DNA of 64,000 nucleotides from Membranipora membranacea (Eukaryota; Bryozoa; Gymnolaemata; Cheilostomatida; Membraniporidae). Below are positions 24,684 through 37,197 of the stretch, piece by piece; the stretch's first letter is position 1, and each line of letters opens with the position of its first letter. The stretch covers positions 11,143,493 through 11,207,492 of the forward strand of contig OU612071.1 of assembly GCA_914767715.1 (NCBI GenBank), in the 5' to 3' direction. Both the position numbers and the translations under genes were made by a program. The notes under the pieces were generated by a model that had not been told where the DNA came from, made no database searches, and worked only from the letters and a program-made list of their open reading frames with translations.

Positions 24684-24879
24684 AGCTAAAGCTACAACAG
24701 ATCGGGTATGTGTGATATCACTATACTAAATAGATCATTTCTCTGGTCCTATAAACCCTACAGTCTACACTCTCTGCTCTCAGGATTTTGCAATAATAAT
24801 ATTCACCTTATTTGCTATTCGTGATTATGCTTACATACGATCAATGATACATGATACAACTCGTCTAAATTGCGCACTG

Positions 24880-24990
24880 TTGTACAAGTTAAGGGTGGGC
24901 AAGCTAGCCTTTTGTCCGGAGAGCTCCCCACGTTTAGCAGCATGGGTAGTGACCGGGATTCGAACCTGAAACTGCAGCTGTTGCAGAATA
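24880..24990 (-). mobile_element. Possible second tRNA-derived SINE type, minus strand
   Basis: On the minus strand a perfect B box (GGTTCGAATCC) is followed by CGGTCACTACCCATGCTGC and a non-tRNA tail. A convincing A box is not visible, and the body differs from the main SINE family in this window. It is either a truncated SINE or another tRNA-like retroposed sequence. Confidence 0.35.
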
Positions 24991-26499
24991 ATAAAGTAAT
25001 CAATTATAAAGGAGCTATTAAATCTTATTGACTCTAGACACAACAATCAAGGCTCATATCAGATATGAATCATTGATTTCTGTTTTAGAATTTGGTGATC
25101 ATGGATAAAGACATCAAACTGAAAAATGGAAGCATCGATGAAGCGCATATGAAAAATCACTGCAAACATAAGTTGAAATTGTTATTGCAAGAATAAATCA
25201 TACCAAAATCAAAATACATCTAAAACCGTTTATCAAACGACAAACATTTTGTTATTGATAGCGTTGTTGACACATCATACAACATGATTAAACGACTCAT
25301 TGCAACACTTTTATGTTCATGCCCTGCAAATTGAATGGAAAATCAGATCAAACTGCGTTATAAATAAATAAAAGCTTTTATAAGCCACCAGCACTTCCTG
25401 GTAAACCAAAATTCGTGATACAAATGTTGATAAAGCAATCAAGGAGCTATATAAACAATGAGATAAATCTGATTGGACAGATCAGAGACCAATCAGATAA
25501 GTATAAATGTCGGATAATGATGACAGTATGTAATTTTGAGGTTTTACTCATCAGTAAGTCAGCGCAGCACTGTTAGATATGAGGTTAGTTTAAAATGTTA
25601 CTCCCACTCATTCCCTCAATCACCTAAATTACCTTGGGTAAAGATGAACATGGGGATAATGGATTATGTTTAGTCCTATCGATTCGACTCACAATCACTA
25701 TGATCACATGCATCGAATGAGTGATCCACCCCCCCTATTGAATGAAGAATGCTAATGACTTCCATGATAAAACCTCAACAAAGAAATGCCACTGCGGGAT
25801 ACAAACTGCTGTGGATTAAACAGAGAGTGCCTGTTTTCTCTTTGTTACCAATAACCTAGTTAGAGTTGGATGGATCTTGACATAACAATATTAACTTTTA
25901 ATGAGAAGTCAGCCGCCGGACAAAAGCCGCAACAAATTACCTGTTCTGTTCACCCTGCACCTTTACCCAAGAAAATATTATGTAAAACTTTAATTTTATA
26001 GTTCACCAATGTTTTAACTTTTAATAGACATAAAATAAAGTATTTTAGAGAGTTTTCAATAACTGGACTTAATTATTGTGCATGTTGAGTTGATGGTAAA
26101 TTTGGACATCTATTGAGTTAGTGGTAAGTATGATACATCACAGACAGTGACTAATTGATACCTATCCCTTATCTCTAAAAGGGCCCACTCTGGTTGCGTC
26201 TACATAAGTAGTCGTCCTGAACAGTCACCATGCTACCACCATGAGGTAAAACCAACACGAATCTGGGCCTCCCACTAAGAAGTCCTTCTTACTATGGGTG
26301 CTATCCAATCATCTAATTCCTCTACGGAGGATTCGAGAAACTTGATTTGACCTAAAGGCTAATCCAATGATCAAATCAATGTCACATCAACATATGGGAA
26401 CATAGTGTATATAATGAATAGCTAGCATGATGGGCTTAACTTTTGTCCCTCTGTTGGGCTCAAAAACTGGAAATGAAAAATAAATCTTTCCCGAAAAAC
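24991..26499. other. Region with no recognised gene
   Basis: A TATA-like GTATAAATG at 25501-25509 is followed by sequence that could be a first exon ending in ATGAG at about 25581, but no downstream coding exon was found to join it. The rest is unremarkable AT-rich DNA. Confidence 0.4.
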
Positions 26500-27866
26500 G
26501 GTAATGTCAAAGACCGATCCGAATATCAACATATCATATATCGTTGGAAAGCTGCCGAGCTACTGAAAATGAATAGCTGAACAAAAACTTGATTCGATGA
26601 CGTTGTGTCATTTTAGGGAGGAAATGAGGCAGAAAACGCTCTTTTTGCCAATGCAGATTGAGCAGTCAAATTAATTGCAAGAAATTTCAAATCAGATGGA
26701 ATGTATAGTTAGAGATTGCGTTCATCGTAAAATTTGATTTTCTTTGATATATGACTAGTCTAAATTGACTTTTTATGTCACGCCATACAACGTTTTTTTT
26801 TTTTGTGAAGCCGTGAAAATATGTGAAATTTCAATCATTAATTCACAGCAGATCATAGTCTCGAATCAAAATTAATTATGATTTTCTCTTAGAGTACTCT
26901 TCAAATGTCATACACATTGAATTTAAAAAAATTAGCTTGCATATTGCAATGACAGTAGACTATAGAATACGGCTAATATTTTCGCCACCTTTGCATAACG
27001 CCAAACATGCTGTCCAAATAACCATTATTGTGACCAAACAAAGTTTTTTTGAAAGTTCTCACATACGAAGCCACTTTCATCAACCATGGTGCACACAAGA
27101 AATGCCAACATAATTTTTCATTGCATCTTCATTTTTCTTGAATATAACGCAGAAGAATGCCAAAAAACAGCTATTTTTAGGGACTTTTTAGGGACTTTTG
27201 AGGTGTTTTTTGGCATTCTTTTGCGTTATATTAAAAAAAAATGAAGATGCAATGAAAAATTATGTTGGCATTTCTTGTGTGCACCATGGTTAATGAAAGC
27301 GGCTTCGTATGTGAGAACTTTCAAGATAACTTTTTTTGGCCACAATAATGGTTATTTGGACAGCATGTTTGGCGTTATGCAAAGGCGGCAAAAATATTAG
27401 CCGTATTCGACAGTCTACTGTCATTGCAATATGCAAGCTAATTTTTTGAAAGTCAATGTGTATGACATTGGAAGAGTACTATAAGAGAAAATCATAATTA
27501 ATTTTGATTCGAGCCTATGATCTGTTGTGAATTAATGATTGAAATTTCACATATTTTCACGTCTTCACAAATGCGTTGTATGGCGTGACGTAAAAAGTCA
27601 ATTTAGACTAGTCATATATCAGAGAAAATCAAATTTTATGATGAATGCAATCTCTAAGTATACATTCCACATGTTTTGAAATTTTTTGCAATTAATTTGA
27701 CTCCTCCATCTGCATTGACAAAAACAGCGTTTTTTGCCTCATTTCCTCCCTCAAATGACACAACGTCATCGAATCAAGTTTTTGTTCAGGTATTCATTTT
27801 CAGTAGCTCGGCAGCTTTCCAACGGTATATGATATGTAGATACTCGGATCGGTCTTTGACATTACC
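26500..27866. repeat. 1.37-kb foldback repeat with ~665-bp arms
   Basis: The left arm (26500-27169) and right arm (27204-27866) are reverse complements over almost their whole length, separated by about 34 bases. The ends are GGTAATGTCAAAGACCGATC and its mirror. Arms differ at scattered sites and small indels. Motifs such as CGCCAAACATGCTGTCCAAA recur in inverted form. No protein is encoded. A transcript would form a very long hairpin. It could be a foldback transposon or a palindromic duplication; a target duplication was not found. Confidence 0.85.
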
Positions 27867-28573
27867 TTAAAGAGGCATACTAGATGAGCAAGTTTACTCT
27901 TATCAGCATCAGGCCATACTGTTAAGTGTTAACACTATGGTTATATGTTATCAACAAGACTATCAACAAATTATCCAAGGTCAAATAATTGCAGCACACC
28001 TATCAATGGTCTTATGGGACAATAGGCAGGGCATGATTTAGGGTCATCATTCAGGGTCATGAATCAGGGTCACAATTCAGGATTCGTACTGCCATCTTTG
28101 GAACTTCATCAGTTTGCAAAATATATCGTACCAGTTACAGGGCGCACTAAGCAGGCCAATTGAAAGCATGTATGTTAGGTAAAAAGAGCAACAGCTTCTT
28201 GCCTCCCCTCAGCTGGAAAAAAACCATTGCAAAGGTCAATAGCTGATAACAATCTAACTATCACCTAAGTGGGTACTGGTAATTTCAATGGTGACTCACA
28301 GTGGATAAAGTTGTGTCAGGGTATTACTTCAAGTCAGCATTAATCAGTGGTACTTTTGTACAGTGAGTAAGTGGAGCTCAGCTCCACTTGGTTATAAACA
28401 CCCTTCTTGAAGTGGAGCTGAGCTCCACTTCAATTTTTTATTCTCTGGACATGCAGGGCTCTCAACCTGGGATGATTCGAAACCTGAGTTTTAATATTAG
28501 CATGTCGCATAGTGGTATTTTAAAGGTGTAAAACCCCCTGAACATAAACAGCTGAGGGAACGTCTGAGATGGC

Positions 28574-28800
28574 CTTGTTTATGACAAAACAGAGGGTGGG
28601 CTGCCCCTAAAGAGGGACGCAAGTTGCCCGGAGTCCTCGTACTGAGAGTGTGATACATCCTAGTAAACTAGAATGCATCCTAGAGGTGAGGCCATGGTGG
28701 ACCTCCTAATCGTGAGTGTGCAGCAAGCTGCCAGAAACTGAAACAGGCACTAATCAGCCATTGGCCATCACACTTTGATCTTAGCCAATAGGCTGAGAAG
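28574..28800 (-). mobile_element. U2-snRNA-derived SINE, copy 2, minus strand
   Basis: Read on the minus strand it starts CTTCTCAGCCTATTGGCT and continues AAGATCAAAGTGT, very close to the 5' end of U2 snRNA. The shared body and the 3' end CCACCCTCTGTTTTGTCATA match copy 1. A 13-bp direct repeat CGTCTGAGATGGC at 28561-28573 and 28801-28813 marks the insertion, which shows that it moved by retroposition. Confidence 0.8.
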
Positions 28801-28808
28801 CGTCTGAG

Positions 28809-29048
28809 ATGGCACCGAAATATTGTCGGGTGAAACACCTGAGATTTGAAGATTATGTGCAAAGAATAGCTGGCAAAGCAAGTCAAAGAATGTATGTTGT
28901 TAAAAAAATGTTGCATCTAAGTTCAAAGCCATTAGCTTTCATGATGTTCAAAAGTTGTGTAGTTTCCCTCTTGATGTATTTATTGTCTGCCTGTTTTGCA
29001 CACGAGCATATGTACCATAGACAAGAAATTACTAAGGAAAGTTTTTAA
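28809..29048 (+). pseudogene. Fragment of a LINE-type reverse transcriptase C-terminus
   Basis: The 79-residue frame contains VKHLRFEDYVQRIAGKASQR, then a stretch read as a YVVKKM turn and SLLMYLLSACFAHE. This order (a Lys/Arg-rich helix, a cysteine-containing SCVVSLLMYL helix, and a following polar tail) resembles the region after the catalytic domain in non-LTR reverse transcriptases, where A-x-R-L-Y-x-L-R-x-L and an L-E-Y-A-C-P-V-W type motif occur. The catalytic motifs are absent. The U2-type SINE is inserted immediately upstream. Confidence 0.45.
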
Positions 29049-31248
29049 TTTAATTGTTAAAGACAACTCCTTGATCACATCATACACAATTTTCTAGAGC
29101 GATGCCCTCAAATACAAGTTCCATACTCTAGTAGCAAGTTCCTTTATTGACAAAGTATATGCATCCTTTTCTCGCAACATTTCATGTTTGTGATAGCGAG
29201 TAAATCAATAAAAACCTAGAGCACTTCTTGTAAACATAAAATCGTAAATAATTTTAGATTTGATCCAGATGAACCAATTCATATGGACTAACCAAGGCCG
29301 TCGCCACAGGTGAAAATGAATTCCAATGATGTTAAAATATGATGTTTGTAAAATATTGATTTAAAGGCGCCAGGGTAGAAAGGCATAATTAATGTAATGT
29401 GATGCTATTGAAATCATTGCCTGGATTTATCTGGTTCACACGCAAAATCCCTTTTTTAACATGTCTAAAATTCCAACTTCTATATTTAGACATAATAATC
29501 TATTTCGCAAATCACTGGCATCAGTTCAATAAGAGGATAGCTTATCACAAATGAAATCAAATACCCAAAACAAAACACACATTATTCTCCTGCAAAAGTT
29601 TGATGTTATTTTTATTATTCATCTCAGTTGGGGTGTAAAGTGTCGATATTCTATAACGCTTAGAAATCATTGTTTGATCATTGATTTAGAAATGACTTGA
29701 ATAGGCAGTGCAGTGAGAGTATTATTACAGTGAGTGCAGTGAGAGGCATAATTAGTATAGGCAGTGCAGTATTATTGACATAGCTTATCACAACTAGAAT
29801 CTAATACCTGATCATTCATTAATAATATGGCATAAATTATTGTAAGGCAACTTTTAGCATTGTTTATATATTATTCATCTCTGCCAACGAGCAAAATCTG
29901 AGTTTTTAGCTTACATTCTAAAATCCCCTGAGTAGCCTGAGTTGAACCCAAAAATCTGAGTAACTCGGGCTAAACCTGAGTGGTTGAGAGCCCTGTCGAA
30001 AACAATGGGGAGTAAACTGTTCTCATGCTGGAGCCATACTAATAGATGGTAAATACATTAATATTTGAGTGTTGGCTATGTGTTGTCAGTCCAGAAAAGA
30101 TATTTCTGCAACCGCCAAATGCAAGAACATAGAGTATACAAGCAGAAGCATCTACAACCAATTATATCTGTTGCTGGGAAATGGGGATATCTGGCTCCCT
30201 CTGGCATACCTATCAAAGACAGGTGATGTCAGAGGATATTGGCTAACAATAAAGCTGCCCATTGGCAACCTCTACAGAAGGTTGCTGGCTAAACCTTGCC
30301 GGCTGGGAGGATTGATTGATGAATTAAAAAATATAAATAAGTAAGAGCTCCGCTTCATTATCCCTTACAAAAGTACCACTGGCATTAATAAGTCATGCGC
30401 TTTATCTTGAGTATGTCCAAAGTAGGTCAAATACTTTAATATAATACAATACCCTAATTTGACAGGTAATCTATAAACAGGTGGTGCTTGATTGTGTATT
30501 CATAGCAAAAGATTATTTTGTCAGTGTATTCCACTGCTGTCTTATGGCGGCCCGTAGCACCTTTATTAATGCGCATTAATTAACATGCTAACTCGCTAAG
30601 TCGCTAATGCGCATTAGTTAACATGCTAACTTGCTAACTCGCTAATGCGCATTAATTAACATGCTAATTCACTAACTCGCAGTTAAACCTGTTTTGGGTA
30701 ATGACTGTATTATCAAAGATGGGCTTTGTGATAGGCACTTACACCACTACCATACCTGCCATGACCCTGGAACTATTTCAAACTACTTACATGGGAGATT
30801 GTGAGATGCCAATTCTTCTTGATCAATCATTGAGTCAATGTCTTAGGTCTGTTGTATTATTATTTACATCACATGTTGGTCATGTGATCGCACTCTTATG
30901 TGGAGGACACAAATGGATTGTGGCTCTTTGGTTTTGGAGTTTGTTAGTGGATCACCATGAGGAGCCTGAAGCAGACAAATTAATGAAGAAACTTATACAT
31001 AGATAGTTAAATGAGTTAGGGCTGGCCAGCTATAAAGAACCACAAGAAGAACACTTACCAGGTAACATTACTTTACATCAAGGTATCACTCACTCATTTT
31101 GGCCAAAGTTGCATGCATGGATAGCCATGGATTTACATGCAACAGCCCATGGGAATGGGTCTTGATGGATGCCCTAGCCTAGACTGCTCTGCAATCTTTC
31201 TTTCCAACCCACAGGTCTACTCCAAAACCTGGGATTTCACTCCAAAAT

Positions 31249-31362
31249 CCCTATTTTCACACCTCAAATAACACAGGTTGGATCACAGGTCTTCTCCAAA
31301 ATCCCAGGTTTTTGGAGTAGACCTGTGATCCAACCTGTGTTATTTGAGGTGTGAAAATAGGG
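31249..31362. repeat. Near-perfect hairpin with ~50-bp arms
   Basis: CCCTATTTTCACACCTCAAA opens the left arm and is mirrored at the right end; the arms are close to identical through ACACAGGTTGGATCACAGGT. The loop is about 10-15 bases. It is inside the 6.3-kb element. Confidence 0.85.
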
Positions 31363-31456
31363 TGACTCAAAATTAGTGACTGGAGTTTTGGCAGGTCTGG
31401 TACTTCATTACAGTCAATGTTGTATGACAAATTTCCATCAATCATTTTGTTATGTG

Positions 31457-32180
31457 CAGTTCTAAGAATGCGCAGTTTTAAGAATGCGCAGTTCTAAGAA
31501 TGCGCAGTTTTAAGAATGCGCAGTTCTAGAAATGCGCAGTTCTAAGAATGCGCAGTTTTAAGAATGCGCAGTTCTAAGAAGAATCCGCTANNNNNNNNNN
31601 NNNNNNNNNNNNNNNNNNNNNNNNNNNNNNNNNNNNNNNNNNNNNNNNNNNNNNNNNNNNNNNNNNNNNNNNNNNNNNNNNNNNNNNNNNNNNNNNNNNN
31701 NNNNNNNNNNNNNNNNNNNNNNNNNNNNNNNNNNNNNNNNNNNNNNNNNNNNNNNNNNNNNNNNNNNNNNNNNNNNNNNNNNNNNNNNNNNNNNNNNNNN
31801 NNNNNNNNNNNNNNNNNNNNNNNNNNNNNNNNNNNNNNNNNNNNNNNNNNNNNNNNNNNNNNNNNNNNNNNNNNNNNNNNNNNNNNNNNNNNNNNNNNNN
31901 NNNNNNNNNNNNNNNNNNNNNNNNNNNNNNNNNNNNNNNNNNNNNNNNNNNNNNNNNNNNNNNNNNNNNNNNNNNNNNNNNNNNNNNNNNNNNNNNNNNN
32001 NNNNNNNNNNNNNNNNNNNNNNNNNNNNNNNNNNNNNNNNNNNNNNNNNNNNNNNNNNNNNNNNNNNNNNNNNNNNNNNNNNNNNNNNNNGCCACCCGTT
32101 CTAAGAATGCGCAGTTCTAGAAATGCGCAGTTATAACAATGCGCATTTCTAGCAATGCGCATTTATAATAATGTGCAATG
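31457..32180. repeat. 18-bp minisatellite interrupted by the assembly gap
   Basis: Units of GCGCAGTTCTAAGAAT and GCGCAGTTTTAAGAAT run from 31457 to 31585 and resume at 32098-32180 after 500 N at 31591-32090. The gap length is a round number and probably nominal, so the true array size is unknown. Long frames across the N run are meaningless. Confidence 0.85.
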
Positions 32181-33149
32181 TTTTGTGTACTTTTCATTCA
32201 GTGATTACTTTAATATGTATTTTGGTTTCTCACCTTATTCATGTTACTGTCATCTCAAGTGGATCACCCTATTCTTCCAAAGAGTAGACAACTCTCCTTT
32301 AGTTGCCATACCTTTAGATTTTGTGTGACATATGTGATATTATTTCTTGATAATAAAATCATGATGGCTAATTTAGTCCAGCTCCAAAGCAAACCTCATA
32401 TTACGTTTGTCTTGGTTTGATATATTGTTCCAATGTTCCGGGACCTAAATTGTTTCCGCTTACGGTTTTAATAATCTTTTATAGATATTCCATACTATGT
32501 CTCCATTACATTAATCTTTGATAATCTTTTTCCCACAGTGAAACCGCTGCATATAGTGTAGTGTCTAGCCTACAGAACTGTTGGGTTAGTCCAGAACATA
32601 AGACATGTCTATATACTTGGGTCGAAGTATGAAGAGAGAGTATCCAAGACTGCACAAATCCGCACAACACTTGTACAGTTTCTTCTCACAACGGGGAGAA
32701 TTCTCCCTGCTCCAAAGCTAAATAATGATACTTTCAAATTTCAAATTAAACTCATTGTCATTTTATTATGAAAGAGTGTGGTGATTTTTCAGGTTGTTTA
32801 TTTATTGCAAAATACCTGTTTAATGATAAATATATACATATGATGAAAAATTTTGTTTATTAAATATAAAAATGGAGGAGGAGAAAAATTTAATTGGTTT
32901 GATAGCTTTGCTGCAGGAGTCATCGCTCTCACCATTCAGAGTAAGCTCTATGACTTTCTAAAAAGGAGAATAACAACACAGTTGGTTTCCTACAATGCAT
33001 TTGGTCCAACTACACTGATACAGCAGGGATACAGTCCTTCTTTCAAGACTTCTTTGTATTCTACGGAGTTGTCCTCTCTTGTTCAGAGGTCTCAACTCAA
33101 TAGTTGAACGATTCGTTAGATTGAATGGTAACAGAGCCAGATGGTACAC

Positions 33150-36100
33150 TCAAAGTAGGGCTCATATAGTAAAAAGTGATCACGCACTTAGAATTTGCCT
33201 AGCAATGACCTTTATTATTTGTTTGTTATTTTTGCAGAGAAACTAAGCTAGGACTTACTTGAAAGACCCTACACAGTCTTTAGTGTTTCAAGCAAACTTG
33301 ACTACCTGAAAATGCCAATCTTAAAATCTGTGTGTCATGTCATTGTACTGATCCAGATAGCATATCTTGACAAACTTCGTTGGTGCCCCCTCCTCAACCA
33401 ACATAACCAACATCAAGGTTGTCATGACAGGCCATTAGCTGGTTTACTTACATCTTTTTTTAAGACACTGAAGTTAACGTCGATTCTGATTAGATGCAGC
33501 CCTATAGAGATCCCCCATCTTCTCGATCACTACAGTATCATTGTAACCCAGTGCCCTCTCAGCACCTTCGAAAGATAGACATATCCATTACTAGCAGGCA
33601 ACAAAGGCAGTGCATGCAGGCAAACAAAATTGGGGTAAAACATAGCATAGTCTAATAATGCAAGAGATTGGCCTTAGCCTAGCTCAACTAAGTTTAAGTA
33701 ATTTCTATTTATCTAAACCAAGTTCTCTCAAACTCTTCTCCTTGACAAACAGATAAAAAAACTGAGCAATGTAGATTGAAATGGTCGCCGCCAACCAGGT
33801 AGTAATAATATATTTATCAACATACAAACAACTCACTCTCAATCCTCTGATTTGAGGTTTATCCGAACTCCACACACAATTGTCAATATATCTGCAATAA
33901 AAATTAGTATGAGGATACAACACAAATAGGTCTTTATGGCCAATCCCAATCTTATCCTTTCAGTCAAACAATACTGCTCAAGTCTCAAGATCAACTGGAT
34001 ACTGTATCTTTGCTGCAACGAGCTTGATTTCTGTACAGAGACTAAGCAAAGAAAATGTTTACTTACATGTACCAGTCGGTGCTTCCTGAGTAGAACTTAT
34101 TGGCTTTTTTTTTCTTTTTTTGGGGTCAAAGTGAGTCCTTCATCTAAAGCAAAATAATTTTGTGTTATCAATTGGTGAAATGTCGGGTACTAATTCTGAA
34201 GTCGCATTTTCACTCTTTCTAAAATTAACAACACAAGTGGCAGCTTATAATGTAACTATGGGTTAACAACGGATAGGATCCATGATATTCATCTTGGGCA
34301 GGAACCATCTCAAAATTGAAACCTTGGTGGCCAATAACTGTCAACAGATGTTAGTTGATATTGCAGATACCTAAAAAAATAACGTATAGCTGCTCATAGA
34401 TGGTTGGAGTTGTCATCCCCTTTTCCGTGACATTGCAACTCCAAGACGATGTCAATAAAGTAGACCTGGCTGATAATGATGACTTCTTCCTGTGACGCCA
34501 GCTACCAAACTGGGCTACTTTATTGTATTGTCAAAATCAGTGATGGCAAATCATTTTATCAGATGTTTTGGGAAGAGGCTGACTTGAATTTCATTATAAT
34601 ATTATATCTATTCTGAGTCAGATTCATCTGGTGGGCCCGCTACTATGATTATTCTTTGATCGGTCTCTAGGTTGGTAATGTATTTTATCTCATGAATAAA
34701 TCTTAAATTGTGACTCACCAAAAGCAGTCTTTGGATCTAATGTTGGTAGTGATAAAGGTATAACATTGTCATCATGCCTACCATTGTTATCATTTGTACC
34801 ATCGCTCTCTTCTCCATCACCATCATCTTTAAAATATTTCAATTGAATTATTTTTTCAGTCCAAGGATTTCACTGGGCACAAAATTGTTATTTTGAGGAC
34901 CCTAACAAACCGCTGGTCATTTTTACTGTATTGCCAATTGTATTGACAAGGGGTTTGAGTGCAACAAATCTATGATGGTGTTCATTTTAGGATACATTTT
35001 AATATATATATTACAGTATAAAGCGGAAAATAGGGTGAATCAAGGTGTGAAGTAACTGTTTTTTTACCAATTTACTGCGTCTATTCCCGCCAGCCGGATA
35101 ATATTGGCAATTCATTATTAGGGCCCTGTTTTAATTAAAGTTGACAAAAGCCTGGTCTTCAGTCAGGGGTTCAATAAAAATAATTAAATCTTATTGGTCA
35201 AATCCAATGCTCTCTGGGGGCAGAGGACAAATTGTATCCGAACTGGGCTGGCCTCTACAATGACAATACTTTGACCAGATTGTTTACCAAACTTTGAACT
35301 ACTAAGAGTAAAGGCTTAGACACAAAGCTCAAATCAAGGCTAAATATCTGAATACAAGGTGTGAAGACTGGGATTTTGGATGTGAAGAAGGTAAAGCTTA
35401 TAAATGGCATAGTATGGTTACGGTAATGGTCCCATCCTGACAATCCCAGGGAGGGTAGGCTACTCCCATAAAATTATCCACTAGGCTCATGTTTGTGAAT
35501 CACATTGACAATCACTCTGAATACATGGGCGCCTGAAGAGAAAAAGTGATGCAATTTCCACTTACCTTGAGAAAAAGACAAAAAAAAGATAAAACCATGG
35601 GTATGTAACAAATATCTTGCTATAAAGGATAATTTGGCTGAATATTTGTGTGCGACCAGGTGGTGTGACCTGGGCATCATTGCATGAGCATTGCACTTCA
35701 TTTGTTGAAACCTCTTTTTAAGCCTTTAAGAATATGATTGGGATTGTAGGCACTCTCTGAAGTTCTAGAACTGGAACTCAATCCCTAAGTTGGCATTAGC
35801 TTTTTTAACATGCCGGGATTTACTTGTCCTCCAATTATATATACATCCAATATATGTTGCATTAGATTAGATACTTCTAAATATCTCTCACATTGATCAT
35901 GAGACGAAACCATACCAATAGAACCACAACAATGACCCTTGCGTCTTGGCCTACAACTAACCCAACATATATATCTTCCTTAATACCTTGATTAGAGCGA
36001 CATATATATATACTTTTTATTGGCATCAAAAGACATCTCATTCGAAATGTTTTGCACTCAGTGACATGAGCAAACCATTGACAAAAAACCATGTTTTCCA

Positions 36101-36590
36101 ACTTAAAACATGTCCATTCACAGACAGCAGGTCACTGACAGTTGATTTGATGAGTTGCAGCCTTGTGTGTGTCTGGTTCCCTGATAACACTAGTGACATA
36201 GGCCTATGAACAGCTTAGTAGATACTTCATTAACACACAGTTGACACCACAATATGTAGTAGTAACTGTGCAAAATCAATCTGAGGTAGGCCTACTACTA
36301 TACTATGCGAGTTGCTAATCAATATTATATCAAGGACTCCTTGATCATATACTTACTCATACTGAGTTTGAAAGGTTATCATTTGAGTACATATAACTGA
36401 TGGAATAGTCTGCAAACTTTGTCCATCACGCTCTAATGTTGTACCAAACCAGAGAGTTATAGCCTTACCATACTCAGTGATGAATGGTATGAGGATACAG
36501 GTGTCATTTACAATAAAACTCCATCAGCAACAACACAACAAATTACATTGCTTTGTTTAAATCATTATTTGGTGGAGGAGTAGTAGAGCA
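33150..36590. other. Interior of the 6.3-kb element, no recognised gene
   Basis: Short frames occur on both strands but none shows a conserved motif or a consistent splice chain. A hairpin (36605-36648, TGACCTCTGTGATTGGTCTT and mirror) lies near the right terminal repeat. Confidence 0.4.
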
Positions 36591-37137
36591 GAGATTAGTA
36601 TGACCTCTGTGATTGGTCTTATTTTGAAAGTAAGACCAATCACAGAGGCCATATCAAGACAGTGATAGCCCGCACATGCATAAAGACAGACCCAAAAATA
36701 TTTCTGGAAATCTTTAATCTCTTAATGCGCATTAGCGAGTTAGCGAGTTAGCATGTTAACTAATGCGCATTAGCGACTTAGCGAGTTAGCATGTTAGCTA
36801 ATGCGCATTAATAAAGGTGCTATGGGCCGCCATAGCTGTCTTCCATCATAACACTCAAATAACTAGTGCAATAACATAAACTTGTTTTTTATGCTGTGAT
36901 AAGTTATTTACAATAGGTGTTAACTGATAAACTAATTCTGCACTCTGCACACAGTATGCATGTATGGGAAAAATCTAGGCACATGCTTTTCTCTACTTGG
37001 CTGTTGGCACAGACTGAATAAATAGCTGATGCTATGTAAGGTCAAGTATATATGAAATGTCCTTCAAATGATTCCTTCAGGGCAGTGGCGTATATTAGCA
37101 CTCACGGCCCACAGATCTCCGTGAATGGCTGACTAGC

Positions 37138-37197
37138 TCAGCGTGTAGAGCGTGTAGAGCGTGTAGAGCGTGTAGAGCGTGTAGAGCGTGTAGAGCA
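37138..37197. repeat. 10-bp tandem array (GCGTGTAGAG)
   Basis: Six units of GCGTGTAGAG directly after ACTAGCTCA, which looks like the A-box start of a tRNA-derived sequence that has expanded internally. Confidence 0.85.

Larger units (their letters stand above)
28345..30381. mobile_element. hAT-like element with 8-bp target duplication
   Basis: Terminal inverted repeats start CAGTGGTACTTTTGTA and extend about 35-40 bp with mismatches (28345-28385 and 30340-30381). The 8-bp direct repeat GCATTAAT flanks it at 28337-28344 and 30382-30389. Length of the duplication and the CAGTGGTA end are typical of hAT transposons. No transposase remains. Inside is a second inverted pair, CAGGGCTCTCAACC (28454-28467) and its mirror (29982-29995), plus a LINE fragment and a U2-type SINE, so this looks like a nest of insertions. 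Confidence 0.7.
30543..36834. mobile_element. 6.3-kb element with ~110-bp terminal inverted repeats
   Basis: The left repeat (30543-30656) and right repeat (36724-36834) are inverted copies that start TATGGCGGCCC and contain several TTAATGCGCATTAA-like palindromes with ACATGCTAACTCGCTAA between them. A 7-bp direct repeat GCTGTCT flanks it (30536-30542 and 36835-36841). The interior has short open frames (for example 30701-31006, 32853-33107 and 33312-33578) with no recognisable transposase, a perfect hairpin, an 18-bp minisatellite and the assembly gap. This is probably a large DNA transposon of unknown superfamily, decayed or non-autonomous. Confidence 0.65.

Noticed and set aside
25501-25590. 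Promoter and tiny first coding exon of another gene
   Set aside because: A TATA-like motif is present, but no coding exon downstream could be joined before the foldback repeat.
31542-32162. Long open frames of 173-206 codons
   Set aside because: They consist almost wholly of N from the assembly gap.
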